Assembly: GCF_026167665.1 (NCBI RefSeq)
Contig: NZ_CP098740.1
Location: 6,014,001-6,078,000 of the forward strand
Direction: 5' to 3'
Length of the DNA stretch: 64,000 bases
Source of the DNA: Streptomyces drozdowiczii
GTDB taxonomy: Bacteria > Actinomycetota > Actinomycetes > Streptomycetales > Streptomycetaceae
How positions within the stretch are numbered: the first letter of the stretch is position 1; each line of letters starts with the position of its first letter. The translations under genes were made by a program, and so were the position numbers. The notes under the pieces were generated by a model that was given only the letters and a program-made list of their open reading frames with translations, had not been told where the DNA came from and made no database searches. This document shows positions 55,261 through 63,181 of this stretch, in pieces.

Positions 55261-56418
55261 TCAGCGGCGGGCCGTCACCGTTCCCTCGACGGCGAACAGC
55301 TGCTCCTCCACATGGTCGAGCGCGAGCCGCAGCGCACCGGTCGCCACCGCCGCCTCGCCGAGGAGCGACAGGCACACCCGGGGCGGGCGCAGGCAGTAGC
55401 GGGCCAGCTCGCTCCGCAGCGGGTCCAGCACCCCGTCCAGCCCGGCGGCCCAGCCCCCGACCACCACCAGCTCGGGGTCGAGCGCCAGGACCAGCGCCGC
55501 CACGTCGTGCACCAGGCGCTGGATGAACCGCTCCACCGCGGCCCGCGCCTGCTCGTCCCCGTGCCGCGCCTTCGCGAAGACCGCGGCCACCGCCTGCTCG
55601 TCCAGCGGGTCCAGCGGGGTGTCCGTCGTGGACAGCAGGTGCTCCGGCGTCACGTCCCGGCCGAGCAGATGCAGCGCGCCGATCTCCCCGGCCGCCCCGC
55701 CGAACCCCCGGTGCAGCCGCCCTCCGATCAGGGAACCGGCGCCCGGGCTCAGCCCCGCGAGGACGAACACGATGTCGTCGGACTCCGTGGCCGCGCCCTT
55801 CCAGTGCTCGGCGACGGCGGCGGCGTTGGCGTCGTTCTCCACGAGGACGGGGCAGCGGAAGGAGCGCCTCAGCCGCTCGCCCAGGGGCAGGCCGGTCCAG
55901 TCCGGCAGCGCGGTGCCCAGCCGCACGGTCCCGTCGGCCTCCACGATGCCCGGACTGCCCACGCCGACCGCGCGCAGGCTGCTGCGGGCCACGCCGGTAC
56001 GGCGCAGGACGTCGGCGACGACGGCCCGGACCCGGTCGAGGCGGTCGTCGGCACCGGCGGTCTCGGACACCTCGCGGGAGCCGGCGCCGATGATCCGGCC
56101 GTCCAGCCCGGAGAGCAGTGCGGAGACGCGGTGCGGGCCGATCTCGATACCCAGCAGGTGCCCGGCCTCGGCGCGGAAGCGGAAGCGGCGGGCGGGACGG
56201 CCCTGGCGGCGGGTTTCGGCCCCCTCCGGAGCGCACTCCACGACCAGACCCGCCTCGAAGAGCCCTTCCACGACGCCTTCTACCGTCGGGCGGGAGAGGC
56301 CCGTGATCCGGGTCAGGTCCGTGAGGGTCGAGGAGGAAGCGCCCCTGAGGGCATGGAGTACCACCGCGGAATTGATCCGCCGCAGCAGCGAGGGATCCCC
56401 GCCGGTCAGCCGGCCCAC
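55261..56418 (-). CDS. ROK-family transcriptional regulator
   Basis: 385 residues. A winged helix (about 8-72: L-L-R-R-I-N-S-A-V-V-L-H-A-L) precedes a sugar-kinase-like ROK body with V-E-N-D-A-N-A-A-A-V. The zinc motif common in ROK repressors (CxCGxxGC) is absent; the equivalent region is G-A-A-G-E-I-G-A-L-H. It may therefore fold or sense differently. It probably controls sugar genes elsewhere. No transport genes adjoin it, and its pairing with the convergent GntR gene is unexplained. Confidence 0.85.
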   Translation of the reverse strand: MGRLTGGDPSLLRRINSAVVLHALRGASSSTLTDLTRITGLSRPTVEGVVEGLFEAGLVVECAPEGAETRRQGRPARRFRFRAEAGHLLGIEIGPHRVSALLSGLDGRIIGAGSREVSETAGADDRLDRVRAVVADVLRRTGVARSSLRAVGVGSPGIVEADGTVRLGTALPDWTGLPLGERLRRSFRCPVLVENDANAAAVAEHWKGAATESDDIVFVLAGLSPGAGSLIGGRLHRGFGGAAGEIGALHLLGRDVTPEHLLSTTDTPLDPLDEQAVAAVFAKARHGDEQARAAVERFIQRLVHDVAALVLALDPELVVVGGWAAGLDGVLDPLRSELARYCLRPPRVCLSLLGEAAVATGALRLALDHVEEQLFAVEGTVTARR

Positions 56419-56571
56419 GGTGTGTCCTCCCAGCTAGTGCGCATGTCAGGCGGATCGTACTCGCTGCTCAGGGGGGAGGCGACCGAGGGATGCGAAGCCG
56501 TTAGGAAGGCATGCGGCGGGTCGGCCGCGGTCGCCGCGGACCCGGGTGCGGCGACCGGTGCCATCTTCTGC

Positions 56572-56619
56572 GGCACACCGTCCAGTTGGTGCCCGGCGGG
56601 TGCCAACTGGGGGTGTGCC
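56572..56619 (+). other. Long structured RNA hairpin of unknown role
   Basis: GGCACACC (56572-56579) pairs with GGTGTGCC (56612-56619). Inside, CCAGTTGGTGCCC (56582-56594) pairs with GGGTGCCAACTGG (56598-56610), with two G-U pairs and a GGC loop. As RNA this fits only the plus strand, because on the other strand the G-U pairs become C-A mismatches. No T-run follows. It lies between the divergent ROK and 56700 genes, upstream of the latter's promoter. Confidence 0.5.
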
Positions 56620-56670
56620 AGCCGGAACGAGGTGGCTGAAATCATCTCAAAGTACGGAGCGGAGCCCCGA

Positions 56671-56693
56671 TTGTCAGTGGGGGAAGGTTTACT
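56671..56693 (+). promoter_or_regulatory. DNA-damage-like, leaderless promoter
   Basis: TTGTCAGTG (56671-56679), eight bases, TTTACT (56688-56693). The -10 is one base off TAnnnT. The predicted start is the A of ATG 56700. The preceding CCGATTGTCAGTGG equals that of the SWIM promoter. Confidence 0.5.
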
Positions 56694-56699
56694 GACGGC

Positions 56700-57134
56700 A
56701 TGACCACCGCACATCACCTCCGCCTCATCGACGGGATGCGCACCCGGGAGTTCCCCGCGCAGCGCGTCCGGTCGGATTCGGGAGTCAGCGGTCCCGGTTA
56801 CCACACGGCGTTCCTGTACGTGGACGATGTCTGGGAGGAGGACGAGGCCGGCCGGCTGGAGCGCCGCGCCCAGTGCCTCGCGGACCACGAGGCACTGGTC
56901 ACCCTGCTCGGCAGCCGCTGGGGCGAGCCGCAGCTGGTCAGTCTGTTCAGCGCCCAGGAGCGGATGCTCGCCGGTGAGGAGATACCGCAGCCGTGGGCGG
57001 ACACGGTCGCGGGCTGCGAGTACCTGCGCCTCTGGTACATCGAGGAGCGCTGGATAGCGCTGGCCCTCTATCTGGAGGAGGGCGGCTCCGGCTGCGAGCT
57101 GAGCGTGGTCGTGACGGAGACCGACCCGCCCTGA
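56700..57134 (+). CDS. Hypothetical protein under a damage-like promoter
   Basis: 144 residues, acidic, no signal peptide. I see mixed alpha/beta sequence (F-L-Y-V-D-D-V-W-E-E-D, W-I-A-L-A-L-Y-L-E-E-G) without a known motif. The 3' end overlaps the mug gene on the other strand by 67 bases, so the two converge. The leaderless promoter is close to that of the SWIM operon, which hints at shared regulation. No function is known to me. Confidence 0.72.
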   Translation: MTTAHHLRLIDGMRTREFPAQRVRSDSGVSGPGYHTAFLYVDDVWEEDEAGRLERRAQCLADHEALVTLLGSRWGEPQLVSLFSAQERMLAGEEIPQPWADTVAGCEYLRLWYIEERWIALALYLEEGGSGCELSVVVTETDPP

Positions 57135-57676
57135 GGGCCGTCGGCCTCCACGGCCGCGCGCAGCCGCGCGTACTCCTCGGCCATGGTGGCGGCCGTCCAG
57201 TGCGCGTTGAGGCCGCTGGGGTTGGGCAGCGCCCAGACCCGGGCCCCGCCGACCGTCCGCTCCTGCGGCCCGATCCGGGCCCGGCGCTCACCGAACGCGG
57301 TGCGGTACGCGGTGATGCCGACAACGGCCAGCCACCGCGGGCGCAGCCGCTCGACCTTGGCGGTCAGGATCCGCCCGCCCTCCCGGAACTCCTCGGCGGA
57401 CAGCTCGTCGGCCCTGGCGGTGGCCCTGGCGACCACGTTGGTGATGCCGAGCCCGTGGTCGAGCAGTTGGGCCTGCTCGGCGGGGGCCAGCCGGCGCGGG
57501 GTGAAGCCCGACAGATGGAGCACCGGCCAGAAGCGGTTGCCGGGGAAGGCGAAGTGGTGGCCCGTCGCCGCCGTCGTCAGGCTCGGGTTGATCCCGCAGA
57601 ACAGGACGCGCAGGCCGCCCGCGACCACGTCGGGAACGACGCGGTCGCGGGCGGCCTGGAGTTCTTCGGGCGTCAT
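57068..57676 (-). CDS. mug: G/U mismatch-specific (MUG-type) DNA glycosylase
   Basis: 202 residues. V-L-F-C-G-I-N-P-S-L holds the catalytic-site Asn of the family-2 glycosylases, and A-L-P-N-P-S-G-L-N-A-H is the second motif. It removes uracil or ethenocytosine opposite G. The start is 27 bases after purB, so it may be cotranscribed with it. The last 67 bases overlap the convergent gene. Confidence 0.9.
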   Translation of the reverse strand: MTPEELQAARDRVVPDVVAGGLRVLFCGINPSLTTAATGHHFAFPGNRFWPVLHLSGFTPRRLAPAEQAQLLDHGLGITNVVARATARADELSAEEFREGGRILTAKVERLRPRWLAVVGITAYRTAFGERRARIGPQERTVGGARVWALPNPSGLNAHWTAATMAEEYARLRAAVEADGPQGGSVSVTTTLSSQPEPPSSR

Positions 57677-57703
57677 CTGCGGGGACGGTTCGGCGGGTCG
57701 CCG

Positions 57704-59152
57704 TCAGAGGATGGAGCCGGGCGCGTAGCCGGCGGCCTCGGGGTGCTGCTTGGTGATCTCCTCGATCCGCGCGACGAGCGCGGTGACCTGGTCGCCGGCC
57801 GCCCCGGTGAAGGACAGCTTGTCCGCCATCAGCTCGTCCAGCTGGGCGCGGTCCAGCGGGATGCGCTCGTCGGCCGCGAGCTTGTCCAGCAGCTCGTTGC
57901 GCTCGGTGCCCTGCTCGCGCATGGCCAGGGCGGAGGCGACGGCGTTCTCCTTGATGGCCTCGTGGGCGACCTCGCGGCCGACTCCGGCGCGCACCGCGCC
58001 CATCAGGACCTTGGTCGTGGCGAGGAACGGCAGGTAGCGGTCCAGCTCGCGGGCCACCACGGCCGGGAAGGCGCCGAACTCGTCCAGCACCGTCAGGAAC
58101 GTCTCGACCAGCCCGTCGAACGCGAAGAACGCGTCCGGCAGGGCCACCCGGCGTACCACCGAGCAGGAGACGTCGCCCTCGTTCCACTGGTCGCCCGCAA
58201 GCTCGCCGGTCATCGAGGCGTAGCCGCGCAGGATGACCATCAGGCCGTTGACGCGCTCGCAGGAGCGGGTGTTCATCTTGTGCGGCATCGCGGACGAGCC
58301 GACCTGACCGGGCTTGAAGCCCTCGGTGACCAGCTCGTGGCCGGCCATCAGCCGGATGGTCTTCGCCACCGAGGAGGGCGCCGCCGCGAGCTGGACGAGC
58401 GCGGTCACCACGTCGTAGTCGAGCGACCGGGGGTAGACCTGGCCGACCGAGGTGAAGGCGTGCGCGAAACCGAGGTGCGCGGCGATGCGCTCCTCGAGCT
58501 CCGCCAGCTTCCCGGCGTCGCCGCCCAGCAGGTCCAGCATGTCCTGCGCGGTGCCGACCGGGCCCTTGATGCCGCGCAGCGGGTAGCGGCCGAGCAGGTC
58601 CTCGAGGCGGCCGTACGCCACCAGCAGCTCGTCGGCCGCGGTCGCGAAGCGCTTGCCGAGGGTGGTCGCCTGCGCGGCCACGTTGTGGGAGCGCCCGGCG
58701 ACGACCAGCTCGCGGTACTCGGCGGCCAGCTTGCCGAGGCGGGCCAGGACGGCCACGGTGCGGTCGCGCATCAGCTCCAGGGAGAGCCGGATCTGCAACT
58801 GCTCGACGTTCTCGGTGAGGTCGCGCGAGGTCATGCCCTTGTGGACGTGCTCATGACCGGCGAGGGCGTTGAACTCCTCGATCCGGGCCTTCACGTCGTG
58901 CCGGGTGACCTTCTCGCGCTCGGCGATCGAGGCCAGGTCGACCTGGTCGAGGACGCGCTCGTAATCGGCGAGGGCGGCGTCGGGCACCTCGATCCCGAGG
59001 TCCTTCTGGGCGCGCAGCACCGCCAGCCACAGCCGGCGTTCCAGCTTCACCTTCTGCTCGGGGGACCAGAGGACGGCCAGCTCCGTGGAGGCGTAGCGGC
59101 CGGCCAGGACATTGGGGATGCGAGGCTTCGCAGACACAGCAGTCACGTCCAT
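57704..59152 (-). CDS. purB: Adenylosuccinate lyase
   Basis: 482 residues from ATG 59152; an upstream alternative start would add 36 residues of poor quality. The fumarase-superfamily signature G-S-S-A-M-P-H-K-M-N with its catalytic serine loop is complete. The enzyme acts twice in purine synthesis, splitting SAICAR and adenylosuccinate. Length and motifs match actinobacterial PurB. Confidence 0.94.
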   Translation of the reverse strand: MDVTAVSAKPRIPNVLAGRYASTELAVLWSPEQKVKLERRLWLAVLRAQKDLGIEVPDAALADYERVLDQVDLASIAEREKVTRHDVKARIEEFNALAGHEHVHKGMTSRDLTENVEQLQIRLSLELMRDRTVAVLARLGKLAAEYRELVVAGRSHNVAAQATTLGKRFATAADELLVAYGRLEDLLGRYPLRGIKGPVGTAQDMLDLLGGDAGKLAELEERIAAHLGFAHAFTSVGQVYPRSLDYDVVTALVQLAAAPSSVAKTIRLMAGHELVTEGFKPGQVGSSAMPHKMNTRSCERVNGLMVILRGYASMTGELAGDQWNEGDVSCSVVRRVALPDAFFAFDGLVETFLTVLDEFGAFPAVVARELDRYLPFLATTKVLMGAVRAGVGREVAHEAIKENAVASALAMREQGTERNELLDKLAADERIPLDRAQLDELMADKLSFTGAAGDQVTALVARIEEITKQHPEAAGYAPGSIL

Positions 59153-59205
59153 GGATTCTACTGGCGGTTTGTGCAGCTCAGCCCCCAGGTCCGGTTTGTG
59201 CGTTA

Positions 59206-60075
59206 CTACGAACCGGACGCGTCCCGCGCCTCCCGCCCGCCGGACTCCACCTGCCGCCACGTCGCCACCGGGGCCGTCCAGCCGTCCTCCTCCGGGGTCA
59301 CCCAGAAGCCCCGCCCCAGCTCGGCGTCGAACTGCGCCCCGGCCCGTCCGTCGCCCGACGAGCGCCCCGTGAGCCGCCGGCCGATCCAGGGCAGCAGGTG
59401 CTGCCGGGCGAAGCGCACGTCCTCCACCCGCCGGGCGGCCCAGCGCGCCGGGGCCGAAACGGGCAGCGGGGCCTGCCAGTCGCTCTCCGGCGGCAGCCCC
59501 AGGGCCTGCCAGACCGCCTCGGCGACCCGGCGGTGCCCCTCGGCGGTCAGATGCAGCCGGTCCACGTCCCAGAGGCGCGGGTCACCCAGCGCCGGAGCGC
59601 CGTACAGGTCGACCACCACCGCGCCGTGCCGCGCGGCCAGCTCGTCCACCAGCGCGAACAGCTCCTCCATGCGCGGCCGGAACCGGTCGAGCACGGGCCC
59701 GTTGCGGCCGGGGCTGCGCATCAGCACCAGCTTCCCGCAGGACGGCGCCAGGCGCTCCACCGCCTCCTCCAGGCGTCCGCGCACCATGCCCATGTCGCAC
59801 TTGGGGCGCAAGGTGTCGTTGAGGCCGCCGACCAGCGTCACGACGTCCGCCCGCATGGCCGCCGCCACCTCCACCTGCTCGTCCACGATCTGCGCGATGA
59901 GCTTCCCGCGTACCGCGAGATTGGCGTACCGGAAGCCCGGCGTACGGGCGGCGAGCCGGGCGGCGAGCACATCGGCCCAGCCCCGGTACGAGCCGTCGGG
60001 CAGCAGGTCCGACATGCCCTCGGTGAACGAGTCGCCGACCGCGACCAAACTGGTGTATGAGGCATTGATGTCCAT
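59206..60075 (-). CDS. SGNH/GDSL hydrolase
   Basis: 289 residues. Block I G-D-S-F-T-E-G (Ser), block III G-G-L-N-D (Asn) and block V D-V-D-R-L-H (Asp-x-x-His) give the full catalytic set. No signal peptide is seen, so it acts in the cytoplasm on an ester. The 70-residue C-terminal extension (after about 215) has unknown function. Substrate unknown. Confidence 0.88.
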   Translation of the reverse strand: MDINASYTSLVAVGDSFTEGMSDLLPDGSYRGWADVLAARLAARTPGFRYANLAVRGKLIAQIVDEQVEVAAAMRADVVTLVGGLNDTLRPKCDMGMVRGRLEEAVERLAPSCGKLVLMRSPGRNGPVLDRFRPRMEELFALVDELAARHGAVVVDLYGAPALGDPRLWDVDRLHLTAEGHRRVAEAVWQALGLPPESDWQAPLPVSAPARWAARRVEDVRFARQHLLPWIGRRLTGRSSGDGRAGAQFDAELGRGFWVTPEEDGWTAPVATWRQVESGGREARDASGS

Positions 60076-60076
60076 G

Positions 60077-60094
60077 GCGATGCGATCGTATCGC
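60077..60094. promoter_or_regulatory. Near-perfect palindrome at the SGNH hydrolase start
   Basis: GCGATGCGATCGTATCGC is inverted-repeat except at two positions. It lies just before the ATG at 60075 and overlaps the presumed -10 (TACGAT on the minus strand), so it may be an operator. Confidence 0.4.
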
Positions 60095-60157
60095 GGTGCC
60101 GTACGGCCCCGGGGGGCGCTGGGCGGCTCCGGACCGGGGGCCCGGAACCGCAGCGGC

Positions 60158-61177
60158 TCAGCGGCTCTGCGGCCGCCCCACCAGCTCCCGGAGCACGTCC
60201 TCCATCGTCACCATGCCCGCGAGCCTGCCGTCCTCGTCCAGGACCGCCGCCAGGTGCGTACGGCTGCGCCGCAGCGCGGTCAGCGCGTCGTCCAGCGGTG
60301 TCGCGGCCCGGACCCGGGCGATCGGCCGCATCGAGGACACCGGGAACGGCATGTCGCGCGGGGCGGCGTCCAGGGCGTCCTTCACATGGAGGTAGCCGAG
60401 GATGCGCTGCTCCGCGTCCATCACCGGGAAGCGCGAGAAGCCCGTCTCGTACGACAGCCGCTCCAGCTCCTCCGGTGTCGCCCCGACCCGGATGTACATC
60501 ACCTTGTCGACGGGCAGCACCACGTCCCGTACCGGGCGGCGGCCCAGCTCCAGCGCGTGGTGCAGGCGCTCGGCCGCCCGGTCGTCCACCAGCCCGGCGT
60601 CACCGGCGTCCTTCACCAGGCGCGCCAGCTCGTCGTCCGAGAACGTCGCCTCCACCTCGTCCTTCGTCTCCACCCGCAACAGCTTCAGGAGGGCGTTGGC
60701 GAAGGCGTTGATCGCGAAGATCACCGGGCGCAGCGCCCGGGCCAGCGTCACCAGCGGCGGGCCGAGCAGCAGCGCGGACCGCACCGGCTCGGCCAGCGCG
60801 ATGTTCTTGGGCACCATCTCGCCCAGCAGCATGTGCAGATAGGTGGCCACCGTCAGCGCGATCACGAACGAGATCGGATGGACCAGGCCGTGCGGCACGC
60901 CCACCGCGTCGAAGACGGGCTCCAGCAGATGGGCGATCGCGGGCTCGGCGACGATACCGAGCACCAGGGTGCACAGCGTGATGCCCAGCTGCGCCGCCGC
61001 GAGCAGCGCCGAGACGTGTTCGAGGCCCCAGATGACGCTGCGCGCCCGCCGGTTCCCCTGCTCGGCCTGCGGCTCGATCTGGCTGCGGCGCACCGAGATC
61101 AGGGCGAACTCCGCGCCGACGAAGAAGGCGTTCACGACCAGCGTCAGCAGACCGATGAAGAGCTGTACGGCGGTCAT
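60158..61177 (-). CDS. CNNM/CorC-type membrane protein
   Basis: 339 residues from ATG 61177, which overlaps the upstream stop by ATGA. Three to four N-terminal membrane helices form the CNNM (DUF21) domain. A CBS pair follows (about 205-330: R-P-V-R-D-V-V-L-P and D-A-L-T-A-L-R-R). The C-terminal CorC_HlyC domain is missing, as in the shorter members. These proteins are linked to magnesium or cobalt efflux. It is coupled to a second, longer paralogue. Confidence 0.88.
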   Translation of the reverse strand: MTAVQLFIGLLTLVVNAFFVGAEFALISVRRSQIEPQAEQGNRRARSVIWGLEHVSALLAAAQLGITLCTLVLGIVAEPAIAHLLEPVFDAVGVPHGLVHPISFVIALTVATYLHMLLGEMVPKNIALAEPVRSALLLGPPLVTLARALRPVIFAINAFANALLKLLRVETKDEVEATFSDDELARLVKDAGDAGLVDDRAAERLHHALELGRRPVRDVVLPVDKVMYIRVGATPEELERLSYETGFSRFPVMDAEQRILGYLHVKDALDAAPRDMPFPVSSMRPIARVRAATPLDDALTALRRSRTHLAAVLDEDGRLAGMVTMEDVLRELVGRPQSR

Positions 61178-62511
61178 CGTTCGTCCTCCGACGGCTGGTG
61201 GGAACCGGTCAGCGGTGCGTGCAGCAGCGCCCGGGCGGCGCGGCGCCCGGAGGCGTCCACCACGTCGAGCCGCCAGCCGGCCAGCTCGATCGAGTCGCCC
61301 ACGGCCGGAATGCGGCCGATCTCCGTGGCGATCAGGCCCGCCAGCGTCTCGTAGGGGCCGTCCGGAACCCGCAGCCCGATCGTCTCCAGCTGGTCCGTGC
61401 GGGCGGCGCCGTCCGCCGACCACAGGACGCGCCCGTCGGCGTCCTCGCCGGCCGGAGCCAGGTCCGGCGTCTCGTGCGGATCGTGCTCGTCGCGCACCTC
61501 GCCGACGACTTCCTCGACGATGTCCTCCAGCGTCACGACGCCCGCCGTGCCGCCGTACTCGTCGATCACGACCGCCATGGCCAGCTTGCCGGAGAGCCGG
61601 TCGAGCAGCCGGTCCACGGTCAGTGTCTCGGGGACGAGCACCGGCTCGCGCAGCATCTCGGAGACGCGCTTGCGGGCCCGCTGCTCGGCCGGGATCGCCA
61701 GCACGTCCTTGATGTGGGCGACGCCGACGACGGTGTCGAGGCTGCCCCGGTAGACGGGGAAGCGGGAGAGGCCGGTGGCCCGGGTCGCGTTGGCGACGTC
61801 CTCGGCGGTCGCGCTGACCTCCAGGGCCGTGACCTGCACGCGCGGGGTCATCACGTTCTCGGCGGTGAGCTCCGGGAGGTTGAGGGTACGGACGAACAGC
61901 TCGGCGGTGTCCGCCTCCAGCGCGCCCTCCTTGGCGGAGTGCCGGGCCAGCGCCACCAGCTCCTGCGGGCTGCGTGCGGAGGCCAGCTCCTCGGCCGGTT
62001 CGAGCCCGAAGCGGCGCACGATCCGGTTGGCGGTGTTGTTGAGGTGGCTGATGAAGGGCCGGAAGACGGCCGTGAAGGCCCGCTGCGGAGTGGCGACCGT
62101 CTTCGCCACCGCGAGCGGCGAGGAGATGGCCCAGTTCTTCGGGACCAGCTCGCCGACGACCATCAGGAACACCGTGGACAGCGCCGTGCCGATGACGAGC
62201 GCCACGGACGAGGCCACACCGGGCGAGAGCCCGACGGCCTCCACCGGACCCCGGATCAGCTTGGCGATGGACGGCTCGGAGAGCATGCCGACGACCAGGT
62301 TGGTGACGGTGATGCCGAGCTGCGCCCCGGAGAGCTGGAAGGTGAGGCTGCGGACCGCCTTCATGGCGCTCGCGGCTCCGCGCTCACCCTGCTCGACGGC
62401 CCGTTCCAGCTGGCCGCGCTCCACCGTGGTCAAGGAGAACTCCGCCGCGACGAAGGCGCCGCAGGCGAGCGAGAGCAGTACCGCAACGAGCAGGAGAAGC
62501 ACTTCGGTCAT
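61174..62511 (-). CDS. CNNM/CorC-type hemolysin-family membrane protein
   Basis: 445 residues. A CNNM membrane domain (about 1-200), a CBS pair (about 205-330, T-A-E-N-V-M-T-P-R-V) and a C-terminal CorC_HlyC transporter-associated domain (about 350-440) are in order. It resembles MpfA/YtfL-type magnesium efflux proteins. Its partner, with no C-terminal domain, begins at once, so they may form a heterodimer. Confidence 0.88.
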   Translation of the reverse strand: MTEVLLLLVAVLLSLACGAFVAAEFSLTTVERGQLERAVEQGERGAASAMKAVRSLTFQLSGAQLGITVTNLVVGMLSEPSIAKLIRGPVEAVGLSPGVASSVALVIGTALSTVFLMVVGELVPKNWAISSPLAVAKTVATPQRAFTAVFRPFISHLNNTANRIVRRFGLEPAEELASARSPQELVALARHSAKEGALEADTAELFVRTLNLPELTAENVMTPRVQVTALEVSATAEDVANATRATGLSRFPVYRGSLDTVVGVAHIKDVLAIPAEQRARKRVSEMLREPVLVPETLTVDRLLDRLSGKLAMAVVIDEYGGTAGVVTLEDIVEEVVGEVRDEHDPHETPDLAPAGEDADGRVLWSADGAARTDQLETIGLRVPDGPYETLAGLIATEIGRIPAVGDSIELAGWRLDVVDASGRRAARALLHAPLTGSHQPSEDER

Positions 62512-62676
62512 CGGTTCACCTCCGTCCCATGATCGGACAGGGACCGGAGGACCGCGCGATGTCGGTGGCTTCTGGGACTGGGAGGCTCGCCCATGGGCGG
62601 ACGCTCACACCTTTCGTCGGAGGGGCAGGAGTGCCTCCCCATAGTAAAGGATCAGCAAAGTCGCCGGTGCTGCCGG
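62512..62676 (-). promoter_or_regulatory. Structured leader of the CNNM operon
   Basis: The 165 bases upstream of the CNNM pair hold a plausible -10 (TACTAT at the complement of about 62639-62644). After it come GC-rich inverted segments such as GCCCATGGGC. I do not recognise a known riboswitch, although a metal sensor here would make sense. This is an observation without a family match. Confidence 0.3.
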
Positions 62677-63117
62677 TCACCTTCCCCCTGTGCCCGGACC
62701 GAGCGGCTTCACCCACCGCCGCCAGTGGTCCTCGCGGTGATAGCCGGCGGCCCGCCAGGTGTGGTGGGCCCGCTCGTTCTCCTCCAGCACCATGGCGTCC
62801 ACCCGCCGCCCGCCCAGCTCGGCGAAGCGCCGCTCCGCCGCTTCGAGGAGCGCGGTCGCGATGCCCTGTCGGCGGTGGTCCGGGTGGACGGCGAGCCGGT
62901 AGGCGGAGCACCGCCAGCCGTCGAAGCCCGCGATGACGGTCCCCACGAGCACGCCCTCCCGTTCCGCGAGGAGCAGTGCCCCCGGGTCGCGGTCGATGAG
63001 CCGGGCCACCCCGTCGTGGTCGTCGCTGATGCTGGTGCCCTCGGCGGCCGTCCGCCAGAACAGCAGCACGGGGTCGATGTCGGAGGAGGCGGCGGGGCGC
63101 AGGGAGAGATCGCTCAT
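62677..63117 (-). CDS. GNAT-family N-acetyltransferase
   Basis: 146 residues from ATG 63117 (M-S-D-L-S-L-R-P); the ATG at 63129 would add four residues. The acetyl-CoA loop R-R-Q-G-I-A-T-A-L-L and the surrounding V-H-P-D-H are typical of GNAT proteins such as RimI relatives. Target unknown. Confidence 0.88.
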   Translation of the reverse strand: MSDLSLRPAASSDIDPVLLFWRTAAEGTSISDDHDGVARLIDRDPGALLLAEREGVLVGTVIAGFDGWRCSAYRLAVHPDHRRQGIATALLEAAERRFAELGGRRVDAMVLEENERAHHTWRAAGYHREDHWRRWVKPLGPGTGGR

Positions 63118-63181
63118 GGGGCGAGCCAATCAGAGGGCCGCACATCCGGGCGAACGCTTTCCCCGCCGGTACGGGGACGGC

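Noticed and set aside
56445..56703. Small open frames on both strands in the gap between ROK and the 56700 gene
   Set aside because: They have no ribosome site, no recognisable motif, and overlap the hairpin and the promoter; GC-rich DNA keeps many frames open.
56993..61354. A 1450-codon open frame antisense to mug, purB and the SGNH hydrolase
   Set aside because: It is a shadow caused by high GC at third codon positions; the minus-strand genes are certain.
62512..62676. Known Mg riboswitch (M-box) in the CNNM leader
   Set aside because: The conserved M-box start and core are not present in the leader as read.
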